Assembly (NCBI GenBank): GCA_030613565.1
Contig: JAUWLS010000005.1
Coordinates: 1-45,795 of the forward strand
Length of the DNA stretch: 45,795 bases
Origin: Candidatus Shapirobacteria bacterium
GTDB lineage: Bacteria; Patescibacteriota; Microgenomatia; UBA12405; JAUWLS01
Direction: 5' to 3'
Under the pieces are notes generated by a model. The model was not told where the DNA came from, did no database searches, and saw only the letters and a program-made list of their open reading frames with translations. Below, piece by piece: positions 7,943-15,285 of the stretch (position 1 is the stretch's first letter; each line of letters begins with the position of its first letter). A program made the translations under genes and the position numbers.

Positions 7943-9190
7943 TTATTCCACAAACGTCAGAGCGTATCCTTTATTATCTCCTCGACCAGTTCTTCCAATC
8001 CTGTGAATATATTCCTGGTAGTTATTTGGCTCATCATAATTAATCACATGAGTAATATCCGCAATATCCAAACCTCTGGCAGCTACATCAGTTGCAATTA
8101 AAATACTGGTCTTATTCTCGCGAAAATCCCTTACAATTCTCTGTCGCTGATGTTGTCGTTTACCCCCATGAAGACCTTGGGATCTAAACCCTTTTTGTGC
8201 CAAAGATTCTGATAATCTTTCTACCACTAACCTGGTTGATCCAAAAACTAGTACTTTTCTGAAATCAGGAGACTTTACCAACTCATGCAACTTCTGCTCT
8301 TTAGCATGTCTGGTGACTCTGACCACATTTTGCTCTACATGCGAAGAAGCATCACCTGTTTCAATCGAAATCTTGACTGGGTTCTTTAAAAAGCCATCTA
8401 TTAAAACTCCTACTTTCTTATCAGTTGTTGCCGAAAAGAACAGTGTTTGTCGAGTTACTGGAATTTGGTCAACAATTGACTTAATGTCTCTAACAAATCC
8501 CATATCCAACATCCTGTCTACTTCATCTAAAACAATCGTATTAAGATTTTTAAAATCAATTACCCCTCTTCTGCCCAGATCTGTAATTCTTCCTGGAGTT
8601 CCAATAATAATATTTGGACCCCTTCTAATCTTTCTTATTTGATCTCTTAAGTATGCTCCACCAATAGCTAAAGCTATATAAACCTTTAGTCCTGGTGTAA
8701 ACGATCTAAACTCTTCTTTAATCTGTTGGGCCAACTCTCTTGTTGGAGCCAGAATAATTATTCTTTCGTCTGGGTTATTCAAAATTCTATTAATCAAAGG
8801 TATCGCAAAAGCTGCTGTTTTCCCTGTGCCTGTATTAGCAATTCCCAAAACATCACGATTATTCATAATACAAGGAATCGCTTGATCCTGAATCTGAGTT
8901 GGTTTCACATAACCCTTGGTCTTAACATTTGCAAACAGTTCCGAACGCAAATTAAAGTCTTCAAAAGTATTTACTGTTTCAGTTTCTTCGATAGTAATAA
9001 ACTCTTCTGCTTTCCTTATATAGAGCGATACATCAATTCTTTTTTTGTTAAATCGATGTCTTCCACCCCTTCCACCCCTTCCACCGCCGCCATAACGCCC
9101 TTGTCCTTGTCCTTGTTTGCCAAACTGTTGGAAAGTATTGCCATTCCTTTTATATCTCTTAAAGCCCCTTGAGCGCCTAGTTTTAGTCAT
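7943..9190 (-). CDS. DEAD-box RNA helicase
   Basis: The 415-residue protein has the full motif set: Q motif (GYVKPTQIQDQAIP, about 93-106), Walker A NTGTGKT (119-125), PTRELAQQ (149-156), TPGR, motif II as DEVD (222-225) rather than DEAD, SAT (253-255), VFGSTR, ARGLDI and HRIGRTGR (396-403). It unwinds or remodels RNA in the cytoplasm, probably in ribosome assembly or RNA turnover. The first 50 residues are a basic Gly/Arg/Gln-rich tail, here N-terminal rather than C-terminal as in RhlE-type enzymes. The protein ends soon after motif VI with no extra C-terminal domain. It stands alone, convergent with the DUF218 pseudogene. Confidence 0.95.
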   Translation of the reverse strand: MTKTRRSRGFKRYKRNGNTFQQFGKQGQGQGRYGGGGRGGRGGRHRFNKKRIDVSLYIRKAEEFITIEETETVNTFEDFNLRSELFANVKTKGYVKPTQIQDQAIPCIMNNRDVLGIANTGTGKTAAFAIPLINRILNNPDERIIILAPTRELAQQIKEEFRSFTPGLKVYIALAIGGAYLRDQIRKIRRGPNIIIGTPGRITDLGRRGVIDFKNLNTIVLDEVDRMLDMGFVRDIKSIVDQIPVTRQTLFFSATTDKKVGVLIDGFLKNPVKISIETGDASSHVEQNVVRVTRHAKEQKLHELVKSPDFRKVLVFGSTRLVVERLSESLAQKGFRSQGLHGGKRQHQRQRIVRDFRENKTSILIATDVAARGLDIADITHVINYDEPNNYQEYIHRIGRTGRGDNKGYALTFVE

Positions 9191-9387
9191 ATTTTATTTA
9201 TTTAATGGGGCAATGCAACAATCCATGGAGCCACATCTAAATAAAATATTCTCTGATGCATTCTCGGGCAGACTATTATTCCTTGCCTAAACTTAAATCC
9301 GACCAGTATATCACGTTATTTCCCTATTTCCACTACATAATTATAGGACAAAAAACACCCCACCGATCAACAGTCAGGTCGCATATT

Positions 9388-9870
9388 TTAAAAACTACCC
9401 TCCAAAACATGGGTCTCTGGATTATTATCTAATCCCAACTCTTCCGTTTCTTCTGTAACCACCACTTCTTTGTATTCTGACCCATCTTCCTCATTACTGT
9501 AAAACAAAACATATTCTTCTCCCTCTTTTTTTAATTTTCCTGTTGAGAAAAAATCTAAAGAAGGTTCTTTTTTAACTAACCATCCTTCATAGAATTTTCC
9601 CTCACTTGGGTCATTAATCTTTGCTCTCACTCCGTGGACAAAAACTCCACCACCAAAGCTCCTTGTTGCCGTTCCTTCTCCACTATAATCTCCTACTGCC
9701 TTCATTTCTGTCTCTTCAACTAAAACATCTGAACCATCCTCTGGACTCTCTTTCTCAATCTCTTCTTCTGTCACCACCACATTTACGTCTTTCGTTTTTG
9801 TATTTTTATAAACAAAGTAAAGCCCCACTACCAATAAAGCTGCCACAATCGAAACTATTTTATTTTTCAT
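9388..9870 (-). CDS. Membrane-anchored protein with anti-sigma-K-like extracytoplasmic domain
   Basis: A 160-residue protein with an N-terminal hydrophobic anchor (about 5-22, SIVAALLVVGLYFVY), a Glu-rich linker, and a domain from about residue 60 onward. That domain (YSGEGTATRSF, GKFYEGWLVKKEPSLDFFST, YVLFYS, then PETHVLEGSF) resembles the beta-sandwich C-terminal domain of RskA-type anti-sigma factors. Many CPR genomes carry such domains without the cytoplasmic sigma-binding half, and none is seen here, so direct sigma control is unlikely. It may bind something at the cell surface. A TAGAAT -10 lies seven bases before the ATG. Confidence 0.55.
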   Translation of the reverse strand: MKNKIVSIVAALLVVGLYFVYKNTKTKDVNVVVTEEEIEKESPEDGSDVLVEETEMKAVGDYSGEGTATRSFGGGVFVHGVRAKINDPSEGKFYEGWLVKKEPSLDFFSTGKLKKEGEEYVLFYSNEEDGSEYKEVVVTEETEELGLDNNPETHVLEGSF

Positions 9871-9883
9871 ATGCTTAATTCTA
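9871..9883 (-). promoter_or_regulatory. -10 element abutting the start codon
   Basis: TAGAAT on the minus strand (9883-9878) is followed by seven bases (TAAGCAT) and the ATG ending at 9868. The expected transcription start coincides with the start codon. Confidence 0.5.
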
Positions 9884-9934
9884 TTTTAAACCTCCTGCTA
9901 TAATCAAATTATTACAAAATAAAGATTCTTAAAA

Positions 9935-10432
9935 ATGGCTAAAAAAACCTATACTAAAGAAAACCCCACTAAATGTTGTCCCAAGTTCAGTCCCAAGGGA
10001 TGGGATAAATCCAAAGTTGTTTGGAAAAACAAAAAATTCATCAAAGAGTCAACTTTCAACATATTTCATATCCCCATTAATATGGGACCAGTCATGAAAA
10101 AGCTCTGGCAACAAATATCTGCTGCCAAAGCCAGTCCTCCAACAGATGAGTGGCTTCTTCTTTCTTGTGACAAATCTCCCTGGAAAGGGGATCACTATGC
10201 CGCCGTTACCAAAAAGGTACCTGGAGCCAGCAATGTCACCATAAGTGGAACTTTCTTAACCAGAGTTTTTGAAGGTCCCTTTCAAGAAGCAAAAAATTGG
10301 CACCAAGAGATGCACTCCTACGTTGAATCAAAAGGTAAAAAGGCAAAAAAGATCTACTTTTTCTATACCACTTGCCCCAAGTGCATTAAGGTCTATAAGA
10401 AAAACTACGTTGTTGCCTTTGCCCAAATCTGA
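9935..10432 (+). CDS. Conserved protein of unknown function (often auto-named hydrolase)
   Basis: The 165-residue cytoplasmic protein opens with a Cys-Cys pair (TKCCPKFSPKGWD) and has the conserved segments FNIFHIPINMGPVMKKLWQQ, WLLLSCDKSPW, GTFLTRVFEGPF and KIYFFYTTCPKCIKVYKKNY. I recognise a widespread bacterial family with this exact pattern; database records often call it a hydrolase but I know of no experimental function. The two cysteine clusters (CC near the start and CPKC near the end) could bind metal or cycle as thiols. Unlike most genes here its best -10 (TATAAT, 9899-9904) lies 30 nt before the ATG, so this mRNA should have a leader. A HEAT-repeat membrane protein follows 27 bp downstream. 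Confidence 0.65.
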   Translation: MAKKTYTKENPTKCCPKFSPKGWDKSKVVWKNKKFIKESTFNIFHIPINMGPVMKKLWQQISAAKASPPTDEWLLLSCDKSPWKGDHYAAVTKKVPGASNVTISGTFLTRVFEGPFQEAKNWHQEMHSYVESKGKKAKKIYFFYTTCPKCIKVYKKNYVVAFAQI

Positions 10433-10459
10433 TTCCAGTTTTTTGATCTTTAACCCAAG

Positions 10460-10876
10460 ATGAAGAAAAATAAAACCAAAAACCTCTTTGAAGAACATCA
10501 AAGAAAGATTCTTTTTATCACCCTTGCTCTTTTTGGAGCTCTCATTCTTTCTTTTGTTGTTACAAGTATCTCGATTGGTAAGGACGTTAAACAAAAATGT
10601 CTTCAGGCCCAAAAACAATACAACATCACCACCTGTTCTGAAGCCTTGATTGTCCACCTTGAAGATTCAAAAAATTCCTTAAAAGAAAGGTCTCAAACCG
10701 TTTGGGCTCTTGGTCAGCTAGGAGACAAGAAAGCACTACCTGTTTTAAAAAAACATTACGATGCCTCAGAATGTGATCACCAAAACAAACTCTGTCGATA
10801 CGAGCTCAAAAAAGCTATAAAATTATTAGAAGGTGGTCTCAACATTACTGCTTTTATATGGAGACACAGCCTTTAA
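10460..10876 (+). CDS. Single-pass membrane protein with HEAT-like repeat
   Basis: The 138-residue protein has a basic cytoplasmic start, a membrane helix at about 17-38 (ILFITLALFGALILSFVVTS) and an extracytoplasmic part. Residues 75-95 (ERSQTVWALGQLGDKKALPV) form one recognisable HEAT/PBS-lyase repeat, followed by a helix with the cysteine pair ECDHQNKLC that may close a disulfide loop. The role is unknown; such repeats usually mediate protein binding. It is probably co-transcribed with the upstream unknown gene and ends 12 bp from the convergent FecR-domain gene. Confidence 0.55.
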   Translation: MKKNKTKNLFEEHQRKILFITLALFGALILSFVVTSISIGKDVKQKCLQAQKQYNITTCSEALIVHLEDSKNSLKERSQTVWALGQLGDKKALPVLKKHYDASECDHQNKLCRYELKKAIKLLEGGLNITAFIWRHSL

Positions 10877-10888
10877 AAAAAAGTAATC

Positions 10889-12358
10889 TTATATCCCAAT
10901 ACTCAGTTCATTAGAATACTTCCCACACGTTCCTCCTAAATATTCACAGACTCTAAAGTAATAAGTCTTTCCTGGAATTAATCCCGAAACTGAATCATTC
11001 CTTTGTTCTGGTTTTGAAATGTAATGCCACTGTTTTTCTTCACCAGACCTTGGTGGATATGTGGGTCCTGAAGTCTCTCCCCAAGTGACTTTAAATCTTT
11101 TAGGAGAACTTCCATCTACGGTCCAGGTCATCTTCACTTCTCCTTCTGTCACCTTACTTCCACTTAAGCTAATACTATTTACTGTTCCATTCCCTGTATC
11201 ACCACCTTCATTAGAAGTACCACCTGTTGGAGCAGTTAAAACTATCTCGTTTGAATAACTTCCACACTTTCCTTCTCCTAAATACTGACAAACTCTAAAG
11301 TGCCATTCTTTGCCATCAGTCAATCCCCATCGGTGACTATTCTTATTAGCATCCAAGTAAACATAACTGTCTCCTGGAAAAACTGGGTTAGCAGTCAAAC
11401 TCTTTACTGCCTTGAATCCATTAGAAACGTCCAGACCATTCGCTACCCATTCCAACACAACTCCACTACCATCTGTCTCTCCCGAAAGTTTAATAGAAGC
11501 TCCTGGTTCGGGAGTGTTGGTTGGCTCTTTAGCCTCAGTTGGTTCCACTTTCTTTGTCACTTCAGGACTAGGGGTTTTACTAATCATCGCCACAGTCTTA
11601 TCTTCCAAGCTCCAGTTTACAAATTCATCCTTTTTCATTTCTTCCTGATCTATCTTTTTTACCTCTCCAGTTTTTTCTTTCCACTCTTCCTGCTCTCCCA
11701 CTTTATCTTCTTCTCCATCTTTAAGCACCTTAACCTGGCTCTCAAAAACCTGGACTTTTACTTCATCATCATTTTCTACCAAGAAAGATGTCCCCAAAGA
11801 TTCTACCGTTATCTCACCAGCCTGAATTATAAATCTGTGATTTTCATCTTTTCTTACCTTAGCAAACAAGCTTCCTGATCTTTCAAAAAACACCATTCTT
11901 TCTGCTGTTAGCTCTGATAACACTATTTCACTCTCTTCATCTAGTCTTAATATTGATCCCTCATCTGTTTCTAAAACCAATCTCGCTCCTTTTCCTGTCG
12001 ATAATTCATCTCCTTCAATAAAACCGTCTCCCTCTTTTACTGAAACCAATCTGTCTCCTTCTTTTCTCCAAACCATCCCATCTACATAAACTGCTCTTGC
12101 TCCAAAAACAAAAGATTCTTCACTTTCACTTAAATCCTGTACTTGTTCTTCCGTCTTTACATAATTTTTACCAACCAAAGCCCAAAACACCCCAAGGCCA
12201 AATAGTAAGATTGCTAAACTTGATGTCAAAATAATTCCTATCTTTTTTCCACTCACCCTCTTTACACCTTCTTCTACTACCACATTCTCTGTAACTCCAG
12301 CCTCTACACTAGTCCCAACATTTAAGTTTTCTTGAGTTTCATTTTTTTCATTTATCAT
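10889..12358 (-). CDS. FecR-domain membrane protein with two fibronectin-III-like domains
   Basis: I place the start at the ATG at 12358 (MINEKNETQEN), giving 489 residues. A longer reading from a TTG at 12430 adds 24 residues without a domain. A cytoplasmic Glu/Val-rich segment is followed by one membrane helix (IGIILTSSLAILLFGLGVFW), then a FecR-type beta domain (DGDGFIEGDELSTG-like through VESLGTSFLVE and VQVFESQVKVLKDGE). After a Pro/Thr linker come two FN3-like repeats, each ending in a Cys-bearing strand: FRVCQYLGEGKCGSYSNEI and FRVCEYLGGTCGKYSNEL. The domain pairing suggests a cell-surface binding or scaffold protein. No FecI sigma factor or TonB receptor is nearby, so a classical FecR signalling role is unlikely. 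Confidence 0.7.
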   Translation of the reverse strand: MINEKNETQENLNVGTSVEAGVTENVVVEEGVKRVSGKKIGIILTSSLAILLFGLGVFWALVGKNYVKTEEQVQDLSESEESFVFGARAVYVDGMVWRKEGDRLVSVKEGDGFIEGDELSTGKGARLVLETDEGSILRLDEESEIVLSELTAERMVFFERSGSLFAKVRKDENHRFIIQAGEITVESLGTSFLVENDDEVKVQVFESQVKVLKDGEEDKVGEQEEWKEKTGEVKKIDQEEMKKDEFVNWSLEDKTVAMISKTPSPEVTKKVEPTEAKEPTNTPEPGASIKLSGETDGSGVVLEWVANGLDVSNGFKAVKSLTANPVFPGDSYVYLDANKNSHRWGLTDGKEWHFRVCQYLGEGKCGSYSNEIVLTAPTGGTSNEGGDTGNGTVNSISLSGSKVTEGEVKMTWTVDGSSPKRFKVTWGETSGPTYPPRSGEEKQWHYISKPEQRNDSVSGLIPGKTYYFRVCEYLGGTCGKYSNELSIGI

Positions 12359-12459
12359 GTTTTGTTTCAAACTAACTTTATAAAATAGGGGACAGAATAT
12401 AACTTTTAATATAGCGCCTTTTTCCTCCAACTACTACCCCCAAATTTACCCAACTTTGC

Positions 12460-12486
12460 AAAAAAATACCCCCATTCCTGGGGGTA
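12460..12486 (-). terminator. Rho-independent terminator of the RRM gene
   Basis: A perfect 8-bp stem, TACCCCCA (12467-12474) with TGGGGGTA (12479-12486), encloses a 4-nt loop. On the minus strand it is followed by a run of seven T (complement of A at 12460-12466). It lies 23 bp past the stop of the RRM gene. Confidence 0.9.
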
Positions 12487-12509
12487 TTCAATTTCGATCT
12501 TAAAATTAC

Positions 12510-12821
12510 TTAGTATCGGGGTTTATTATCAAAGTTTCGGGGACCTCTATCATCTCTTCGAGGGGGCCTATCTTCCATAGGTTTGGCCTCGTTGACTTTC
12601 AAGGATCTTCCGTCTAGCTCTTTTTCATTCCACATTTCGATAGCGGCTGCAGCTTCCTCATCGGTTGCCATTTCCACAAATCCAAAACCTTTTGGTCTTC
12701 CAGAGAACTTGTCTTTAATAATTATTACAGATACCACTGTTCCTGCTTGAGAAAAAGCGGCCTGTAGACTTTCTTCGGTTGTCCCAAAGGACATATTACC
12801 GACGTACAATTTTTTTGCCAT
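12510..12821 (-). CDS. RRM RNA-binding protein
   Basis: A 103-residue single RRM protein. RNP2 is KLYVGNMSF (residues 4-12) and RNP1 is KGFGFVEM (about 44-51), with the expected beta-alpha-beta spacing and NEAKPMEDR at the end of the domain, then a short Arg/Asp/Pro-rich tail. Small RRM proteins of this type occur in cyanobacteria and many CPR genomes and bind single-stranded RNA, often in cold adaptation or RNA metabolism. It is monocistronic, closed by a strong intrinsic terminator, which suggests high expression. No clear Shine-Dalgarno sequence precedes the ATG. Confidence 0.93.
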   Translation of the reverse strand: MAKKLYVGNMSFGTTEESLQAAFSQAGTVVSVIIIKDKFSGRPKGFGFVEMATDEEAAAAIEMWNEKELDGRSLKVNEAKPMEDRPPRRDDRGPRNFDNKPRY

Positions 12822-12991
12822 TAGCTTAAAAAAAAATAATTAACACGAGAGACTTTTTCTAAGATACAATCCGCAAAAAACTCCCTACTCCGGTATTTTA
12901 ACCTATTTGAGCACCAAAAGCACAAGTAAAGACAATGTTGTTATTCATAGCATTGCAAGCTATCAACCTTTTCTTGTACGATTACAGTGGT

Positions 12992-13936
12992 ATGTTCTCA
13001 TCTTCCAAACTAGTTATTCACCTTACTCAGACAACTATTTCTTTCACCCTGATTACCTCAAAAAATCCTCCTCAGGTCAAAAAGAAAATAGAAATCCCCT
13101 GGAAGGAAAGCTATCTTCCTCAGATAATTGAAAAACTTCCCGACAATTTTAAAAAACAAAAAGTCAAAGTAATCTTAGACGACGATCTCTCCTATCTTTT
13201 AAAAATCAATCTTCCTCCTTCAATCAACGATCAAGAGATCAAGGACTATATATTAAAAAAAGTCAAAGATCTTGTCCCTGAAAAACTAAAAGATGCTGTC
13301 TGGGACTTTAAACTCAAACAAACCCCCACTGGGAAAGAAGCTCTTGTTTATTCCATTATCCCCGAATACACCCGCCCCCTCCTCTCTTCTTTATCAAAAC
13401 ACAACATCCAGGTAGAAACCATAGAGCCAGCTTCTGTTTCAAGTATTAACTCTAGCCCTTCTCTTTCCAAAAACAGGAAACCCCCTGTTCTTCCGATCCT
13501 GATCTTTCTCATTTTAATTTCTACCTCCTTCTTCATATATCAAAAAGTGTCTTCCAAAACTCCGACCACCCCAGTCGATCTTACTAATCTTCCCACCACT
13601 ACACCTGCCCCCTCGGCGACTCCCACTCCTAGTCCAGAGCCCCAAGTTGACCAGTACTCTCTAAACATTGAGATCCAAAATGGAGTTGGCACTCCTGGTT
13701 TAGCAGGAAAATTAATCACCACCTTAAAAGAATTAGGTTATCAATCTCTAGAAGCTTCTAATGCCGATTCTTATAACTACGATACCTCTGTCCTAAAGGT
13801 TAAAAAAGATTACCAATCGATAGCCGATGATCTACTTTTAGATTTTCAAGAATCTTATCCACAGACCACTCTTTCTAAAGATTCGCTTAAATCCACTTCT
13901 GACTTTGACCTTGTGTTTATCATAGGGGAAAATTAA
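12992..13936 (+). CDS. PilM-like protein fused to a LytR C-terminal domain
   Basis: I choose the ATG at 12992 (MFSSSKLVIHLTQTTISF), which gives 314 residues and starts in a PilM-type first strand; the ATG at 12935 adds 19 residues with no family resemblance. Residues 1-150 read like the actin-like cytoplasmic PilM protein of type IV pilus systems (LKINLPPSINDQEIKDYILKK, LVYSIIPEYTRPLLSSL), but the nucleotide-binding motifs are not clear. A membrane helix (VLPILIFLILISTSFFIYQK), a Thr/Pro linker and a LytR_C-like domain (LNIEIQNGVGTPGLAGKLIT through DFDLVFIIGEN) follow. The arrangement links an intracellular actin-like fold to an outside domain often found on LCP cell-wall ligases. It is convergent with cdd. 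The PilM part is the weaker call. Confidence 0.5.
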   Translation: MFSSSKLVIHLTQTTISFTLITSKNPPQVKKKIEIPWKESYLPQIIEKLPDNFKKQKVKVILDDDLSYLLKINLPPSINDQEIKDYILKKVKDLVPEKLKDAVWDFKLKQTPTGKEALVYSIIPEYTRPLLSSLSKHNIQVETIEPASVSSINSSPSLSKNRKPPVLPILIFLILISTSFFIYQKVSSKTPTTPVDLTNLPTTTPAPSATPTPSPEPQVDQYSLNIEIQNGVGTPGLAGKLITTLKELGYQSLEASNADSYNYDTSVLKVKKDYQSIADDLLLDFQESYPQTTLSKDSLKSTSDFDLVFIIGEN

Positions 13937-13948
13937 AAACCCTGCCGT

Positions 13949-14377
13949 CTAATACTTTCTTATCTCTTCAAGTCCACTCTCTGTCTTGTATCTATGAGGT
14001 AGTAGCTTAGATAGTTTTTTTACACTGGTTTTTCCCGACACATCTGCCACCACCACGTAAACATCTTTTCCTGAAACTTGTTCAAATAAAGACAAATACT
14101 GCAAACAAGCTCCACAAGGATAGGTCTTCTTCTCATCCATAACCAACAGTGCCCTAAATCTATATTTCCCATGCACCACTGCATGATCCATTGCTGATAC
14201 CTCAGCACACACTCCCAATCCTGAAATAACACTTTCTGTGTTACACCCTCCAAAATATTCTCCGTCTTCAGTTAAAACTGCTGCTCCAATCTTGTGTTCT
14301 GATCGATGCACAAAGGCATTTTCTCTGGCCTGTCTTGCCACTTCAATAAGTTTTTTTATCTCCTCTTTTTTAAGCAT
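13949..14377 (-). CDS. cdd: Cytidine deaminase
   Basis: A 142-residue homotetramer-type cytidine deaminase that converts cytidine and deoxycytidine to uridine forms in pyrimidine salvage. The active site is complete: C57-A-E59 (GVCAEVSAMDHAV) and P-C88-GA-C91 (YPCGACLQYL), giving the three-cysteine zinc site and the catalytic glutamate. The substrate loop GAAVLTEDGEYFGGCNTES matches the family. The C-terminus is slightly longer than usual with a basic segment. It is divergent from a methyltransferase gene across 26 bp. Salvage enzymes are expected in CPR cells with limited nucleotide synthesis. Confidence 0.95.
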   Translation of the reverse strand: MLKKEEIKKLIEVARQARENAFVHRSEHKIGAAVLTEDGEYFGGCNTESVISGLGVCAEVSAMDHAVVHGKYRFRALLVMDEKKTYPCGACLQYLSLFEQVSGKDVYVVVADVSGKTSVKKLSKLLPHRYKTESGLEEIRKY

Positions 14378-14403
14378 TACTCATTCTACTATAATTAAGA
14401 CCA
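14378..14403. promoter_or_regulatory. Divergent promoter region with overlapping -10 elements, 26 bp
   Basis: Plus strand: TATAAT at 14390-14395, eight bases before the ATG at 14404. Minus strand: TATAGT (14393-14388) overlaps it and lies ten bases before the cdd ATG; TAGAAT (14388-14383), five bases before that ATG, is an alternative. Confidence 0.55.
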
Positions 14404-15282
14404 ATGACTTCTCAAAAAGAAACCCTCTATCTTTTCTATAAAAACTTCAAACTAATTTTTTCTTCACCTCAGGGATCAAAAAAACTTCTCTCCTACTATT
14501 TTTTCCTTTTCTTTCTTTTCCCTAAAAAGATAAAACCAAACTCTCTTTTTAATCTTTCTGATTTTCTTGCCTTTAATAAAATTTTAAAACAATCTTTTTC
14601 TTTTGACTTTCAGTTTTTCAAACGACTCCTAGAACCTCAAACTCTAGGATTAAGACTTTGGGAATATTCTGTTCTTCTTAAAAACATCAGTCCTTCTGGC
14701 AAAAAAATATTAGACATTGGCACTGGAACCAGTCTTTTCCCTTTCTTTCTTGCCAAAAAGAAAGCTAAGTTAACCTGTCTTGATCTTAAAAAACCCCTAG
14801 AAACCCCTTGTTATCAAAAATACAAAACAAATCCCAAGTTTATAACTGGATCCGTCTTAAAGCTTCCTTTCAAAGATAGTTCTTTTGATTTAGTAACTGC
14901 TATCTCTACTCTTGAGCACCTAGATGCCGACTATCAAACCGACTCTCCAGTTTCTTGTAAACAATTTTTAACTCGAACTAAAAAAGCCTTAAAAGAAATG
15001 GTCAGAGTTTGTAAAAGTGGGGGACTAGTTTACATCACTACTGACTTTTATCTTCCCTCTCAAAAGACTGATCTCTGGCCCACCCACATTCCTTATAAAA
15101 AAATTGGAGGTGCTTACAAATCCACTGATCTGAAACTCTTCCTAAATGCTTTTAAATCCCTTAATTTAAAACCAGCTTCTGCCCCAGATTTTGACTTTAA
15201 AAAACTAAGCAAATCAACTCTCTATAATAACTATCGGGGTCGTTATTTCACTACCATAAATTTCCTTTACCAAAAATCTTAA
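14404..15282 (+). CDS. Class I SAM-dependent methyltransferase
   Basis: The 292-residue protein has motif I KKILDIGTGTSLFPFFLA (about 99-116), strand-2 acid LTCLDLKKPLE, KFITGSVLKLPFKDSSFDLV and the following AISTLEHLD, typical of UbiE/Methyltransf_11 proteins. The first 90 residues are basic and hydrophobic without a clean membrane helix. The acceptor is not evident. The start codon lies eight bases after TATAAT, so it is probably translated from a nearly leaderless mRNA. It is divergent from cdd and nearly touches the convergent DUF2207 gene. Confidence 0.8.
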   Translation: MTSQKETLYLFYKNFKLIFSSPQGSKKLLSYYFFLFFLFPKKIKPNSLFNLSDFLAFNKILKQSFSFDFQFFKRLLEPQTLGLRLWEYSVLLKNISPSGKKILDIGTGTSLFPFFLAKKKAKLTCLDLKKPLETPCYQKYKTNPKFITGSVLKLPFKDSSFDLVTAISTLEHLDADYQTDSPVSCKQFLTRTKKALKEMVRVCKSGGLVYITTDFYLPSQKTDLWPTHIPYKKIGGAYKSTDLKLFLNAFKSLNLKPASAPDFDFKKLSKSTLYNNYRGRYFTTINFLYQKS

Positions 15283-15285
15283 ATA

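Noticed and set aside
9191-9387. 197-bp gap upstream of the helicase gene
   Set aside because: No frame, hairpin or RNA pattern I could support; probably promoter and leader sequence of the helicase gene.
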